From: CBDCGS01 sp965216915
GTDB lineage: Bacteria > Pseudomonadota > Alphaproteobacteria > UBA828
Direction of reading: 5' to 3'
NCBI GenBank assembly: GCA_965216915.1
Contig: CBDCGS010000007.1
Location: 62,001-126,000, forward strand
Length of the DNA stretch: 64,000 nucleotides
The position numbers were made by a program, and so were the translations under genes. Shown here piece by piece: positions 34,913 through 44,467 of the stretch (the stretch's first letter is position 1; each line of letters begins with the position of its first letter). The notes beneath the pieces were generated by a model. It made no database searches, was not told the DNA's origin, and saw only the letters and a program-made list of their open reading frames with translations.

Positions 34913-35470
34913 TTATTGGGTGACGAGCGCTTCGACCGCGTCGATCAGGTCGGCGTCGAGGGGGGCGACCTGGGTGGGCCAAATCCCCGCCAATGATCCG
35001 TCGGGCGCGATCAGGATCTTGTGAAAATTCCACCGGGGTTCTGTCTCGGCGTTGAGGCTGCGCAGCCAACGATAGAGGGGATGGGCGTCCTCGCCACGCA
35101 CCAGCGCCTTCTGCGTCATCGGGAACTCGATGTCATAATTGAGCGCGCAGAAGCGCTTGATCTCGGCCTCGCTCCCCGGTTCCTGGGCACCGAACTGGTT
35201 CGACGGCACCCCAATCACCACGAGGCCGCGCGCGCGATAGCGCTCCCACAGCGTCTGTAGGCCGGCATATTGATGGGTGTAGCCGCAATAGGATGCGGTG
35301 TTGACGAGCAGGATCGGATGCCCCCGATAGGCCTCGAGCGGCATGGCCTCGCCGTCGATCGAGGTGAAGCTGAAGGCGTATGCGTTGGTCTCGCGACCGA
35401 GCGCGGGCGGCGCCACTGCCACCAGCATGATCGCGATAAGGGCGCCCACGAGGCGCCGCGCGTCGGCCAT
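34913..35470 (-). CDS. Exported glutathione peroxidase
   Basis: A 185-residue thioredoxin-fold peroxidase with a signal peptide (residues 6-24). The active-site motif NTASYCGYTHQY carries Cys rather than selenocysteine, and VPSNQFGAQEPG and PRWNFHKILI supply the Gln/Asn and Trp of the catalytic tetrad. It reduces peroxides at the periplasmic face, probably with thioredoxin-like donors. It is a single-gene unit between the Crp gene and the divergent acyl-CoA synthetase. Confidence 0.9.
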   Translation of the reverse strand: MADARRLVGALIAIMLVAVAPPALGRETNAYAFSFTSIDGEAMPLEAYRGHPILLVNTASYCGYTHQYAGLQTLWERYRARGLVVIGVPSNQFGAQEPGSEAEIKRFCALNYDIEFPMTQKALVRGEDAHPLYRWLRSLNAETEPRWNFHKILIAPDGSLAGIWPTQVAPLDADLIDAVEALVTQ

Positions 35471-35606
35471 GGAGTCCCTCCCCGCTCTGTTTCAACCGAA
35501 CATATGGCGCGCCGCGATCGTTCGGCCAAGCACGGCGCCGCATATCCGCTTGAGGCGGGCGGCGTTGGCTGCAAGACTCGCCCCACGCAGAGAAGGATCG
35601 ACGCCC

Positions 35607-37301
35607 ATGGCGATGCTGACCAGAAGCTATGTGAGCGGCACGAGCGATCGCCCGCTCCTCGGCCTCACGATCGGCGAGCAGCTCGATCGCACGACAGAGG
35701 CCTACCCCGACAACGAGGCGCTCGTCGTCCGCCACCAGGATGTGCGCTGGAGCTACAGCGAGTTCCGCGCGCGCGTGGATGCGTTGGCGGCTGGCCTGCT
35801 TGCGCTCGGCCTCGAGCCGGGCGAGCGCATCGGCATCTGGTCGCCCAACAACAGCGAATGGGCGCTCACCCAGTTCGCCGCGGCGAAGGCGGGCCTGGTG
35901 CTGGTCAACATCAACCCGGCCTATCGCCTCGCCGAGCTCGAATACGCCCTCAACAAGGTGGAGTGCCGCGCGCTCGTGACGGCCGAGGCGTTCAAGACAA
36001 GCAAATATCTCGAGATGGTGCGCAAGCTCGCGCCCGAGATCGAGAGCGCAGCGCCGGGCGAGCTGAAGGCGGAGGCGCTCCCCCACCTCGAGACCGTGAT
36101 CCGCCTCGGCGACGGCAAGAGCGCGGGCATGTACAACTTCGCCGCCATCTCGGAGATGGGCGGCGCAGCGGAGCGGGACCGTCTCACGGCGCTCGCCGAG
36201 ACGCTGCAATTCGACGACCCGATCAACATACAATTCACGAGCGGCACCACCGGGTTTCCCAAAGGCGCGACGCTGACGCACCACAACATCCTCAACAACG
36301 GCTATTTCAACGGCGCCGCGCTCCGCCTGACCGACGCCGACCGGGTGTGCATTCCCGTGCCCCTCTACCACTGCTTCGGCATGGTGATGGGCAACCTGAT
36401 GTGCGCCGCCTATGGCGCGACCATGGTCTATCCGAGCGAGGCATTCGACCCGCTCGAGGTGTTGCGCGCTGTCGAGGCCGAGCGCTGCACGGCGCTCTAT
36501 GGTGTGCCGACCATGTTCATCGCCGAGCTTGATCACCCCGAGTTCTCGGGTTTCGACCTTTCCTCGCTGCGCACCGGCACGATGGCGGGCTCGCCCTGCC
36601 CGATCGAGGTGATGAAGCGCGTGATCAGCGACATGAACATGGAGGACGTGACCATCGCCTACGGCATGACCGAGACGAGCCCGGTGAGCTTCCAATCCAG
36701 TGCCGACGATCCGATCGCACGCCGGGTCTCGACGGTCGGCCGGGTGCATCCCCACGTCGAGGTCAAGATCGTCGACGACGAGGGCCGGGTGGTGGCACCA
36801 GGCGTGCCGGGCGAGCTGATGACCCGCGGCTATTCGGTGATGCGCGGCTATTGGAATGATGAGGAGAAGACGCGCGAGGCCATCGACACGGCCGGATGGA
36901 TGCACACCGGCGACCAGGCGACCATCGACGCAGAGGGCTATTGCAACATCGTGGGCCGCATCAAGGACATGGTGATTCGCGGCGGCGAGAACGTGTACCC
37001 GCGCGAGATCGAGGAGTTTCTCTACCGGCATCCCAAGGTGCAGGACGTGCAGGTGATCGGCGTGCCGGACGAGAAGTATGGCGAGGAGCTCTGCGCCTGG
37101 ATCAAGCTCCGCGAGGGCGAATCCGCCAATCCCGAGGAGATCCGCGCCTTCTGCAAGGATCAGATCGCGCACTACAAGATCCCGCGCTACGTGAAGTTCG
37201 TCGACGGCTTCCCGATGACGGTCACGGGCAAGATCCAGAAGTTCAAGATGCGCGAGGAGATGATCGCCGAGATCGGCGCCGCCGAGCAAAAGACCGCCTG
37301 A
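35607..37301 (+). CDS. Fatty-acyl-CoA synthetase (AMP-binding)
   Basis: A 564-residue adenylate-forming ligase. Motifs are P-loop FTSGTTGFPKGATLTH, YGMTETSPVSF, the hinge GRIKDMVIRGGENVYP and the catalytic lysine in TVTGKIQKFKM. It activates medium- or long-chain carboxylic acids as acyl-CoA for beta-oxidation. AGAAGGA precedes the ATG. The amidase, MaoC hydratase and RidA genes nearby suggest a loose catabolic neighbourhood. Confidence 0.93.
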   Translation: MAMLTRSYVSGTSDRPLLGLTIGEQLDRTTEAYPDNEALVVRHQDVRWSYSEFRARVDALAAGLLALGLEPGERIGIWSPNNSEWALTQFAAAKAGLVLVNINPAYRLAELEYALNKVECRALVTAEAFKTSKYLEMVRKLAPEIESAAPGELKAEALPHLETVIRLGDGKSAGMYNFAAISEMGGAAERDRLTALAETLQFDDPINIQFTSGTTGFPKGATLTHHNILNNGYFNGAALRLTDADRVCIPVPLYHCFGMVMGNLMCAAYGATMVYPSEAFDPLEVLRAVEAERCTALYGVPTMFIAELDHPEFSGFDLSSLRTGTMAGSPCPIEVMKRVISDMNMEDVTIAYGMTETSPVSFQSSADDPIARRVSTVGRVHPHVEVKIVDDEGRVVAPGVPGELMTRGYSVMRGYWNDEEKTREAIDTAGWMHTGDQATIDAEGYCNIVGRIKDMVIRGGENVYPREIEEFLYRHPKVQDVQVIGVPDEKYGEELCAWIKLREGESANPEEIRAFCKDQIAHYKIPRYVKFVDGFPMTVTGKIQKFKMREEMIAEIGAAEQKTA

Positions 37302-37410
37302 GACCTCCGCGCGGCCCCATCTTGGCCGCCGCGACGCTTCACGGCTTCCCACCGCCTTGCTGGCGAGCGATCATGCGTGCCGGCACATCACGCAACGGGA
37401 GGTCACGACG

Positions 37411-37815
37411 ATGGCGAAGCTCACCCACATCAACCCAGACGGCGTTCCCCCTTATCTGCAATACGGCTTGTCGCACGCCGTGGTTGCCGAAGGCAGCCGC
37501 ACGGTTTACGCCTCCGGCCAAGTCGGCTGGGATGAAAACGGCGTGGCGCCCGGTCCCGACCTGAAGAGCCAGCTCGCTCAGGCGCACGAGAACGTGCGCC
37601 GCGTGCTCGCCGCCTCAGGCGCGACGGTCGCGGACATCGTGCGTATCACCACCTACGTGGCGAACTACGAGGATTCGGATGGCGCCATCGTCAATGAAGC
37701 CAACCTCGCGCTCTTCGCCGGCATCACGCCACCCTCGGCCAACCTCATCGGCGTGCAGTCGCTCTACACCAAGGAGATTCGCTGCGAGGTCGAGGTCACG
37801 GCCGTGATCGGCTGA
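37411..37815 (+). CDS. RidA family protein
   Basis: A 134-residue YjgF/YER057c/UK114 fold protein (VYASGQVGWDENG, AHENVRRVLAASGATVADIVRITTYVANYEDS). Classical RidA hydrolyses reactive enamine/imine intermediates and uses an Arg near the C terminus; the corresponding stretch here reads QSLYTKEIRCEVEV, so that Arg appears to be missing and this may be a different Rid subfamily. GGGAGGT is seven bases before the ATG at 37411. It follows the acyl-CoA synthetase by 109 bases. Confidence 0.85.
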   Translation: MAKLTHINPDGVPPYLQYGLSHAVVAEGSRTVYASGQVGWDENGVAPGPDLKSQLAQAHENVRRVLAASGATVADIVRITTYVANYEDSDGAIVNEANLALFAGITPPSANLIGVQSLYTKEIRCEVEVTAVIG

Positions 37816-37835
37816 GCCCCGCGGCATGACGAGAG

Positions 37836-37859
37836 GGGCGGCGCCAACCGACGCCGCCC
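37836..37859. terminator. Hairpin between ridA and the convergent amidase gene
   Basis: GGGCGGCG and CGCCGCCC form an eight-base stem with an eight-base loop, midway between two convergent stops. There is no T run, so termination strength is uncertain. Confidence 0.4.
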
Positions 37860-37894
37860 GGGGCGTCCCCGAGGTGTCTATGCCTGCTTGAAGC

Positions 37895-39424
37895 CTACAT
37901 CTTGGTCCAGTCGCCGCTCTTTTCGAAGGCCGCTGCGGCGCGGATGACCGTCGCGTCGTCGTAGCGCTTGCCGATGAGCATCATGCCGACCGGTAAGCCG
38001 CCGGCCTTGCTGCACGGCACGCTCATCGCTGGATGGCCGGAGGCGTCGAACGGGCTCGTGTTGGAGAGCATGTTGAGCGCCGTCTCGACGATCTCCTCGC
38101 GTGAGGCGTTCGCCTTCGGAAGCTTGGTCGCCTGCATCACGAGCGTCGGCATCGCGAGAAGGTCGAACTCCTCGAACGCGGCGTCGTAGGTCTCGCGCAA
38201 CTTGCGGCTCAGATTTTGGGCCTTCGCGTAGTAGCGGCCGTGATAGTTGCGGTGCATGAACTCGCCGAGCAGCATCGTGGTCTTCACCGTCTCGGAGAGA
38301 TCGTCCGGGCGCGCGCGCCAGCCGCGGGCATAGGCATCGAGCAGCGAGGTCGTGTAGTAGCCCTCCCAGTTGGTGCCGAGCGCGTTGCCCTTCATCATCA
38401 GCTCGGTCGCGCCCTCGACCGCGATCGCGTTCCAGATGTGCGGCCCGTCGCGGTGCATCGGGATCGACACCTGCTTCACCGTGGCGCCGAGCTTCTTGAA
38501 GCTCTCGACGGCCGCCTTGACCTTGCTATCGACGGTCTTGGTGCTCTGGGGCCAGCCGAAGCCTTCCTTGACTAGACCGATCTTGAGGCCCTTCACGCCG
38601 CCTTCGAGCGCGCGCACATAGTTCTGGGTCTTGACGCCGATCTGGCGCGGGTCGTTGCCGTCGGGCCCGGCGATCACCTGGAGCAGCGCCGCGACGTCGG
38701 TGACGCTGCGCGCCATTGGGCCCGTGTGATCGAGCGTCTGCTCGATGGGGAAAATCCCGGTGTAGGGCACGAGGCCGTGCGTCGGCTTATGGCCGTAGAT
38801 CCCGGTCCAGCAGGCGGGAATGCGGATCGAGCCGCCCTGGTCGCCGCCGAGCGCCATGTCGGCCTCGCCGGTGTGGACGAGCACCGCGCTGCCCGCGGAC
38901 GAGCCGCCCGAGCTGTGGCCTTTCTTGTGCGGGTTTTCGACCATGCCGGTCGCGGTGGTGGCGCTGCCGCCATCGAAGCAGAGATAGGTGTTGGCCGCCT
39001 TGCCGACGATGGTGCCGCCGGCATCCAGAATGCGGGTCACGACGGTGGCGTCGACATCGGGCACGAAGCCTTCGAGCACGCTCGCGCCGTTCATCATCGG
39101 CACGCCGGCGAGGCAGATATTGTCCTTGAGAACGATGGTCTTGCCTTTGAGCGGGCCACCCTTGCGGCCCTTCACCTCCGCCTTCCAGTACCAGGCGTTG
39201 TAAGGGTTCTCCTCGGGGCCGGGGCGGTAGCCGGGCGCGCGCGGATATTTCGTCGGAAGCTTGGGCTCCGCCATGTCGTCGAGGCGGTGATACGACTCGA
39301 TCGTCCCCGCCATCAGGCCGCGATAGGATTCGGCATCGGTGGGGGTGATGGTCATGCCGAAATCATCGGCGACGTCGAGAATCTCCTCGACTGTGGGCGT
39401 CCTGACCGTCGGAAACTTTGTCAT
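37895..39424 (-). CDS. Amidase signature family protein
   Basis: A 509-residue Ser-cisSer-Lys amidase. The catalytic Lys is in KTIVLKDN, the cis-Ser in GHSSGGSSAGSAV and the nucleophile in GGDQGGSIRIPA. The N-terminal 90 residues form the helical cap. Not GatA: no gatCB context is present and the residues around the substrate differ. It may hydrolyse aryl or alkyl amides. The small monooxygenase-like gene lies 78 bases upstream on the same strand. Confidence 0.9.
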   Translation of the reverse strand: MTKFPTVRTPTVEEILDVADDFGMTITPTDAESYRGLMAGTIESYHRLDDMAEPKLPTKYPRAPGYRPGPEENPYNAWYWKAEVKGRKGGPLKGKTIVLKDNICLAGVPMMNGASVLEGFVPDVDATVVTRILDAGGTIVGKAANTYLCFDGGSATTATGMVENPHKKGHSSGGSSAGSAVLVHTGEADMALGGDQGGSIRIPACWTGIYGHKPTHGLVPYTGIFPIEQTLDHTGPMARSVTDVAALLQVIAGPDGNDPRQIGVKTQNYVRALEGGVKGLKIGLVKEGFGWPQSTKTVDSKVKAAVESFKKLGATVKQVSIPMHRDGPHIWNAIAVEGATELMMKGNALGTNWEGYYTTSLLDAYARGWRARPDDLSETVKTTMLLGEFMHRNYHGRYYAKAQNLSRKLRETYDAAFEEFDLLAMPTLVMQATKLPKANASREEIVETALNMLSNTSPFDASGHPAMSVPCSKAGGLPVGMMLIGKRYDDATVIRAAAAFEKSGDWTKM

Positions 39425-39502
39425 GAAGCTAACCCTCCCTCTGCGTCCCGCCGTGCGCCCGACGGGCAGTGTGATGCGTGTGGTGTTTTTCGCGCCGCCC
39501 GA

Positions 39503-39805
39503 TCAGCGGCGGATGGTCGACGTCTCGTCGCAGATATACCGGACCAAATCACCCTCGAATAGGTCGCCATGGCGTGCGATCCAGGCGTCGCGATAATCCG
39601 AGGTGTTGTGCGCGTCCATGGCGGGGATATCGGAGAAGCGCTCGTAGGTGATGAAGCGCAGCGGGTCCTCGCGGTCGCGCGCGACGAAGAAGGAGATCGT
39701 GCCGGGCTCGCTGGCCTCGACGTGGCGCGCCATCTCTTCGAGTGCGGCGGCCATGGCATCGCCGCTGCCGGCCTTGGCGCGAAAGATTGCGTTCAGAGCT
39801 ATCAA
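39503..39805 (-). CDS. ABM-domain (quinol monooxygenase-like) protein
   Basis: A 100-residue dimeric alpha+beta barrel protein (FRAKAGSGDAMAAALEEMARHVEASEPGT, RFITYERFSDIPAMDAHNTS). Family members are small monooxygenases or stress proteins of the YgiN type. A TTG at 39805 is preceded by AGGAGG at ideal spacing and gives the standard family length, so I take it as the start; no ATG is suitably placed. Confidence 0.8.
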   Translation of the reverse strand: MIALNAIFRAKAGSGDAMAAALEEMARHVEASEPGTISFFVARDREDPLRFITYERFSDIPAMDAHNTSDYRDAWIARHGDLFEGDLVRYICDETSTIRR

Positions 39806-39942
39806 GGGTGCCTCCTCGTGACGCTGGCGCCGGCGCGCAGCCGGCACGTTCTGGTAGTGCAGCGCACCGCCCGTGTCAAAGGCCCGCGCGCCGGTGCTGT
39901 CCGGGCGCCGGCGAAGGTGGACGCTTAAGGGCTTTTCAATGC

Positions 39943-39971
39943 GTTGCTCGCCAATATTGCGGTGCATATAA
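39943..39971 (+). promoter_or_regulatory. Promoter of the MaoC gene
   Basis: TTGCTC at 39943-39948 and a perfect TATAAT at 39966-39971 are separated by 17 bases. The 39940-40020 region is AT-rich. The ribosome site AGGAGA lies just before the first ATG at 40026. Confidence 0.7.
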
Positions 39972-40025
39972 TGGTATTTTGCGACGCACAAAACAGTCGG
40001 CGGTCACGCCGCCATTTTAGGAGAC

Positions 40026-40475
40026 ATGATGGAAACGAACGGCGCGACAGAGCCCCACGAAGGTTACCGGTTTGAAGACCTTGCGGTGGGCATGACCGCT
40101 CGTTTCGCGCGGGTGATCGGCGATGATGCGGTGCGGCAATTCGCCGAGATCTCGGGCGACGACAATCCGCTTCACCTCGACGACGACTATGCGGCGGGGA
40201 CCTTCTTCAAGGGGCGTGTCGCCCACGGCATGTGCACGGCCGCGCTGATCTCGACCGTGCTCGGCACGCGCCTCCCCGGCCCGGGATGCGTCTACCTCAG
40301 CCAGAATCTTCGGTTTATGGCCCCCGTGCGCCCGGGCGACGAGGTGGTCGCGACCGCCACCGTCTCCGATCTCATGCCGGAGAAGAACCGCGCCAAGTTT
40401 CAGACCGTTTGCACCGTCGGCGACCGTGTCGTCGTCGATGGCGAGGCGCTCATTCAGGTCCCGTCTCGCAACTGA
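40026..40475 (+). CDS. MaoC-like (R)-enoyl-CoA hydratase
   Basis: A 149-residue hot-dog protein. The hydratase motif is FAEISGDDNPLHLDDDYAAGT, with catalytic Asp and His, followed by GRVAHGMCTAALIS. Such enzymes hydrate trans-2-enoyl-CoA to the (R)-3-hydroxyacyl form, connecting fatty acid oxidation to polyhydroxyalkanoate or other pathways. It has its own promoter. An alternative ATG is three bases downstream. Confidence 0.9.
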   Translation: MMETNGATEPHEGYRFEDLAVGMTARFARVIGDDAVRQFAEISGDDNPLHLDDDYAAGTFFKGRVAHGMCTAALISTVLGTRLPGPGCVYLSQNLRFMAPVRPGDEVVATATVSDLMPEKNRAKFQTVCTVGDRVVVDGEALIQVPSRN

Positions 40476-40581
40476 GCGCGCCGCGCGCTGCCTCTGCAGG
40501 TGGCTGGCCAAGGCGGGGTCAAACGCCTATTCTCCTGGCGCTTTTTTGGTCCCCATTCTGAACACGAGCCGGGGCGCTGGC

Positions 40582-41577
40582 ATGCGCATCGTTCGTCATT
40601 GGCGGCATACGCCTACGGAAACGCGCGGCGCCGTCGTCGCCGTCGGCAATTTCGACGGCGTGCATCTCGGCCATCGCGCGGTGATCGAGCGGGCACGGGC
40701 GTTGGCGCGTGCCGAAGGGGCGCCGCTTGCCGTGCTGACCTTCGAGCCCCATCCGCGCCAGGTGCTCGCCTCGCCGGCCGAGCCCTTTCGGCTGACGCCC
40801 TTTCGCCAGAAGGCTGAGGCGCTCGCGGCGTTGGACGTCGAGACCCTCTTCGTGGCCCACTTCGATCGCGCCTTTGCGGCGCACACGCCCGAGGGCTTCG
40901 TCAACGACGTGCTTGCTGGCGGGCTCGGCGTCAAGCACGTCGTCGTCGGCTACGATTTTGCGTTTGGTCGCGGGCGCGGCGGCGATGTGGCTTCGCTGCG
41001 CGCGCTGGGCGTCGCGGCGGGCTTCCAAACCACTCAGATTGCGGCCGCCGGCGACGACGAACACGTGTTTTCCGCGAGCGAAGCGCGCAAGCTCCTGGCC
41101 GAGGGCGTGGTGGCCGCGCTGCCAGCGATCCTCGGGCGCTATTGGGAGGTTGGCGGGCGCGTGGCCGGGGGCGACCGGCGCGGGCGCACCATCGGATTCG
41201 CGACCGCGAACCTCAAGGTCTCCCACCTGCTCCATCCCACGCGCGGCGTCTATGCGCTCTGGGCGGGCCTCGACGACGACGGTGGCACGGCTTGGCATCC
41301 TGCGGTGGCCAATCTCGGACGGCGCCCGACCTTCGACAAGACCGAAGATCTGCTCGAGGTGCACATTTTGGGCTTTGCCGGCGATATCTACGGCCACCGG
41401 CTGCGCGCGGTCTTCGTCGAGCGGGTGCGCGAGGAGCGTAAGTTCGATGGAATCGAGGCATTGAAGGCCCAAATCGCCCGGGACTGTGAAGCGGCACGTG
41501 CGATCCTCGCCATCGCGGCGCGCCCAGACGCGGCGCCAGGCGGCGCGATGGAGCCGGCGAGGCGAGCGAGCTCATGA
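40582..41577 (+). CDS. ribF: Riboflavin kinase / FMN adenylyltransferase
   Basis: A 331-residue bifunctional enzyme producing FMN and FAD. The N-terminal adenylyltransferase has VAVGNFDGVHLGHRAV and VVGYDFAFGRGRGGD. The C-terminal kinase has GDRRGRTIGFATANLKV and the late VERVREERKF; the usual GFPTAN is GFATAN here, so the Pro is lost while the Mg/ATP-binding Thr and Asn remain. It overlaps ileS by four bases (ATGA), the standard ribF-ileS-lspA order. It is separate from the riboflavin operon at 22-29 kb. Confidence 0.94.
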   Translation: MRIVRHWRHTPTETRGAVVAVGNFDGVHLGHRAVIERARALARAEGAPLAVLTFEPHPRQVLASPAEPFRLTPFRQKAEALAALDVETLFVAHFDRAFAAHTPEGFVNDVLAGGLGVKHVVVGYDFAFGRGRGGDVASLRALGVAAGFQTTQIAAAGDDEHVFSASEARKLLAEGVVAALPAILGRYWEVGGRVAGGDRRGRTIGFATANLKVSHLLHPTRGVYALWAGLDDDGGTAWHPAVANLGRRPTFDKTEDLLEVHILGFAGDIYGHRLRAVFVERVREERKFDGIEALKAQIARDCEAARAILAIAARPDAAPGGAMEPARRASS

Positions 41578-44447
41578 CCACCGACTATCGCGCGACGGTT
41601 CTCATGCCGCGCACGGATTTCCCGATGAAGGCGAAGCTTCCCGAGCGCGAGCCGGCACTGCTCGCCCGTTGGACCGAGCTCGGCCTCTACGAACGCATCC
41701 GCGCGGCCTCCGCGGGCCGGCCGCGCTTCGTGCTCCACGACGGGCCGCCCTACGCCAACGGGCACCTGCATATCGGGCACGCGCTGAACAAGATCCTCAA
41801 GGACGTCGTGTCCCGTTCGCAGCAGATGCTCGGTAAGGATTCGGTCTATGTGCCGGGCTGGGATTGTCACGGCCTGCCCATCGAATGGCAGATCGAGCAG
41901 AAGTACCGCAAGGAAGGGCGCGACAAGGATGCCGTGCCGGTGGTGCAGTTCCGCGCCGAGTGCCGGGCCTTCGCCGAGCATTGGATCGGCGTGCAGAGCG
42001 AGGAGTTCCAGCGGCTCGGCGTGATCGGCGACTGGGCCAATCCCTACACAACCATGACCTTTGCCGCCGAAGCCCAAATCGCACGCGAGCTCGGCAAGTT
42101 TCTGCTCGACGGCAGTCTCTACCGCGGTGCCAAGCCGGTGATGTGGTCGCCGGTGGAGAAGACCGCGCTCGCCGAGGCCGAGATCGAATATCACGATCAT
42201 CGCTCGGTCACCATCCACACACTTTTCCCTGTGGTGGAGAGCGATCTCGACGCGCTGGAGGGGGCCAGTATCGTCATCTGGACGACGACGCCCTGGACCA
42301 TTCCGGGCAACCGCTGCATCGCCTATGGCGAAGAGATTCGCTACGCGGTCATCGAGGTCACGGGCGTGACCGACGGCGCACTCGCCCGCAAGGGCCAGCG
42401 GCTCGCGATCGCGAGCGAACTCAGAGAGACCGTGCTCGCAGAAACAGGAATCAGCGGCCATCGCGTGGTTGCCGATGATCTGCCCGGCGCGCTCTTCGCC
42501 GGCACGGTCTGTCATCACCCCTTGCATGGCCAGGGGTACGATTTCCCCGTCCCGCTGATCCCGGCCGACCATGTCACGATCGAGCAGGGCACGGGCTTCG
42601 TGCACACGGCGCCCGGTCACGGTGCGGAGGATTTTGACGCTGTCGTCGCCCACAACGCGTGGGTGCGAGAGGGCGACGGCGGGCGTGGGTTCATCGAGAT
42701 CCCGGAGACCGTCGATGACGACGGCACCTTCTACGCCCATGTCCCGCTTTTCGCCGGCGAGCACGTCTACAAGGTGAACGAGGCGGTGGCGGACGCGCTC
42801 GCCGCGGCGGGCAACCTGATCGGCCGCGGCGTGCTGGTCCATTCCTATCCGCACTCCTGGCGCTCGAAGGCGCCGCTGATCTTCCGCAATACGCCCCAGT
42901 GGTTCATCAGCATGGCGACCACGGAGATCCGCAAGAAAGCGCTCGCCGCGATCGACGTGGTGCGCTGGGTGCCGCCGTCGGGTGGCGTGCGCATGCGCAC
43001 GATGATCGAGACGCGGCCCGATTGGGTGATCTCGCGCCAGCGGGTGTGGGGCGTTCCCATCACGGTCTTCGTGTCGCGCGAGACCGGTGAGCCGCTGCGC
43101 GACCCTGCCGTGATCGAGCGCATCGCGGAGGCGTTCGAGTCGGAGGGTGCGGAAGCCTGGTTCACGAGCGACAATGCCCGTTTTCTCGCGCCCGAGCACG
43201 ACCCCGACGCCTACGACAAGGTGACCGACATTCTCGACGTCTGGTTCGAGAGCGGGGCTTCGCACAGCTTCGTGCTGGAGCCGCGCGACGACCTGGTGTG
43301 GCCGGCTCAGCTCTATCTGGAAGGCTCCGATCAGCATCGCGGCTGGTTCCACAGCTCGCTCCTCGAATCCTGCGGCACGCGCGGGCGCGCGCCCTACGAC
43401 GCCGTCCTCACTCACGGCTTCGTCATGGACGGCCAAGGCCGCAAGATGTCGAAGTCGGTCGGCAACGTCACCGCGCCGCAGGAGGTTCTCCAGCGCTATG
43501 GCGCGGATATCCTCCGCCTTTGGGTGTTCAGCGCGGACTACTCCGAGGATCTGCGCATCAGCGACGACATTCTGCGCTACCAGGCGGATTCCTACCGTCG
43601 GCTGCGGAACACCTTGCGTTACCTGCTCGGCAACCTCAGCGATTTCTCGGAGAGCGAGCGCGTCGAGCGCGATGAGATGCCCGCGCTCGAGCGCTGGGTG
43701 CTGCATCGCCTCCACACGCTCGATCGAGACATCCGCGCGTCGTGTGAGGCGTTCGATTTCCACACCATGTTCGTCGCGTTGCACAATTTCTGCGCCGTCG
43801 ATCTCTCCGCGTTCTATTTCGACATCCGCAAGGACGCGCTCTACTGCGACCGGGTCGACGCACCCCGCCGCCGTGCCGTGCGCACGGTCCTCGATCGCGT
43901 GTTCGATCACTTGACGGCGTGGCTCGCGCCGCTGATCTGCTTCACGGCGGAGGAGGCGTGGCTCGCGCGCCATCCGGGGTCCGACGAAAGCGTGCACCTG
44001 CGCACCTACCCGGAGGCGCCCGACGGCTGGCACGACGACGCGCTGGCAGAGAAGGTGGAGCGCATGCGCACCGTACGCCGGGTGGTGACCAAGGCGCTTG
44101 AGGGTGCGCGCGAGGCGAAGCAGATCGGCTCGTCCCTCGAAGCCTGGCCCGAGCTCTTCGTGCACGAGCGCTATCGGGATGCGCTTGCGCTCGACGGCGA
44201 CGACCCCGAGACGCTGTTCATCACCTCGGGCGTCGCGATCCGCTCATGGTCGGATGCGCCGGCGGAGGCGACGCTCTCGACTTTGCCCGATGTCGCCGAG
44301 GTCGGCGTCGGGTTTGCGACGTCGCCACACGGGAAATGCGCACGCTGTTGGCGCCGCGTCGAGGGGATCGGCGCGGAGGCGCGGCATCCCGAGCTTTGCG
44401 GCCGCTGCGTCGACGCGGTGGACGCCTGGCAGCGGGCCGCGGAGTAG
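41574..44447 (+). CDS. ileS: Isoleucine-tRNA ligase
   Basis: A 957-residue class I synthetase. HIGHALNKILKD and KMSKSVGN are the two class motifs, a CP1 editing domain lies between (TTTPWTIPGNR, then VHTAPGHGAEDF), and a C-terminal zinc knuckle CARCWRRVEG ... LCGRC is present, all as in bacterial type IleRS. The start overlaps the ribF stop. Confidence 0.97.
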   Translation: MTTDYRATVLMPRTDFPMKAKLPEREPALLARWTELGLYERIRAASAGRPRFVLHDGPPYANGHLHIGHALNKILKDVVSRSQQMLGKDSVYVPGWDCHGLPIEWQIEQKYRKEGRDKDAVPVVQFRAECRAFAEHWIGVQSEEFQRLGVIGDWANPYTTMTFAAEAQIARELGKFLLDGSLYRGAKPVMWSPVEKTALAEAEIEYHDHRSVTIHTLFPVVESDLDALEGASIVIWTTTPWTIPGNRCIAYGEEIRYAVIEVTGVTDGALARKGQRLAIASELRETVLAETGISGHRVVADDLPGALFAGTVCHHPLHGQGYDFPVPLIPADHVTIEQGTGFVHTAPGHGAEDFDAVVAHNAWVREGDGGRGFIEIPETVDDDGTFYAHVPLFAGEHVYKVNEAVADALAAAGNLIGRGVLVHSYPHSWRSKAPLIFRNTPQWFISMATTEIRKKALAAIDVVRWVPPSGGVRMRTMIETRPDWVISRQRVWGVPITVFVSRETGEPLRDPAVIERIAEAFESEGAEAWFTSDNARFLAPEHDPDAYDKVTDILDVWFESGASHSFVLEPRDDLVWPAQLYLEGSDQHRGWFHSSLLESCGTRGRAPYDAVLTHGFVMDGQGRKMSKSVGNVTAPQEVLQRYGADILRLWVFSADYSEDLRISDDILRYQADSYRRLRNTLRYLLGNLSDFSESERVERDEMPALERWVLHRLHTLDRDIRASCEAFDFHTMFVALHNFCAVDLSAFYFDIRKDALYCDRVDAPRRRAVRTVLDRVFDHLTAWLAPLICFTAEEAWLARHPGSDESVHLRTYPEAPDGWHDDALAEKVERMRTVRRVVTKALEGAREAKQIGSSLEAWPELFVHERYRDALALDGDDPETLFITSGVAIRSWSDAPAEATLSTLPDVAEVGVGFATSPHGKCARCWRRVEGIGAEARHPELCGRCVDAVDAWQRAAE

Positions 44448-44467
44448 CGGCGAGGCGGGGCGGTCAA

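Noticed and set aside
35133..37352. A 739-codon minus-strand frame opposite the acyl-CoA synthetase
   Set aside because: Antisense shadow of an unmistakable gene; no ribosome site or domain.
37895..39424. Amidase as GatA of the tRNA-dependent amidotransferase
   Set aside because: No gatB or gatC gene is adjacent and the substrate-region sequence is closer to general amidases.
41388..44165. A 925-codon minus-strand frame opposite ileS
   Set aside because: It is a mirror of the ileS coding sequence, with a composition typical of antisense frames and no domain.
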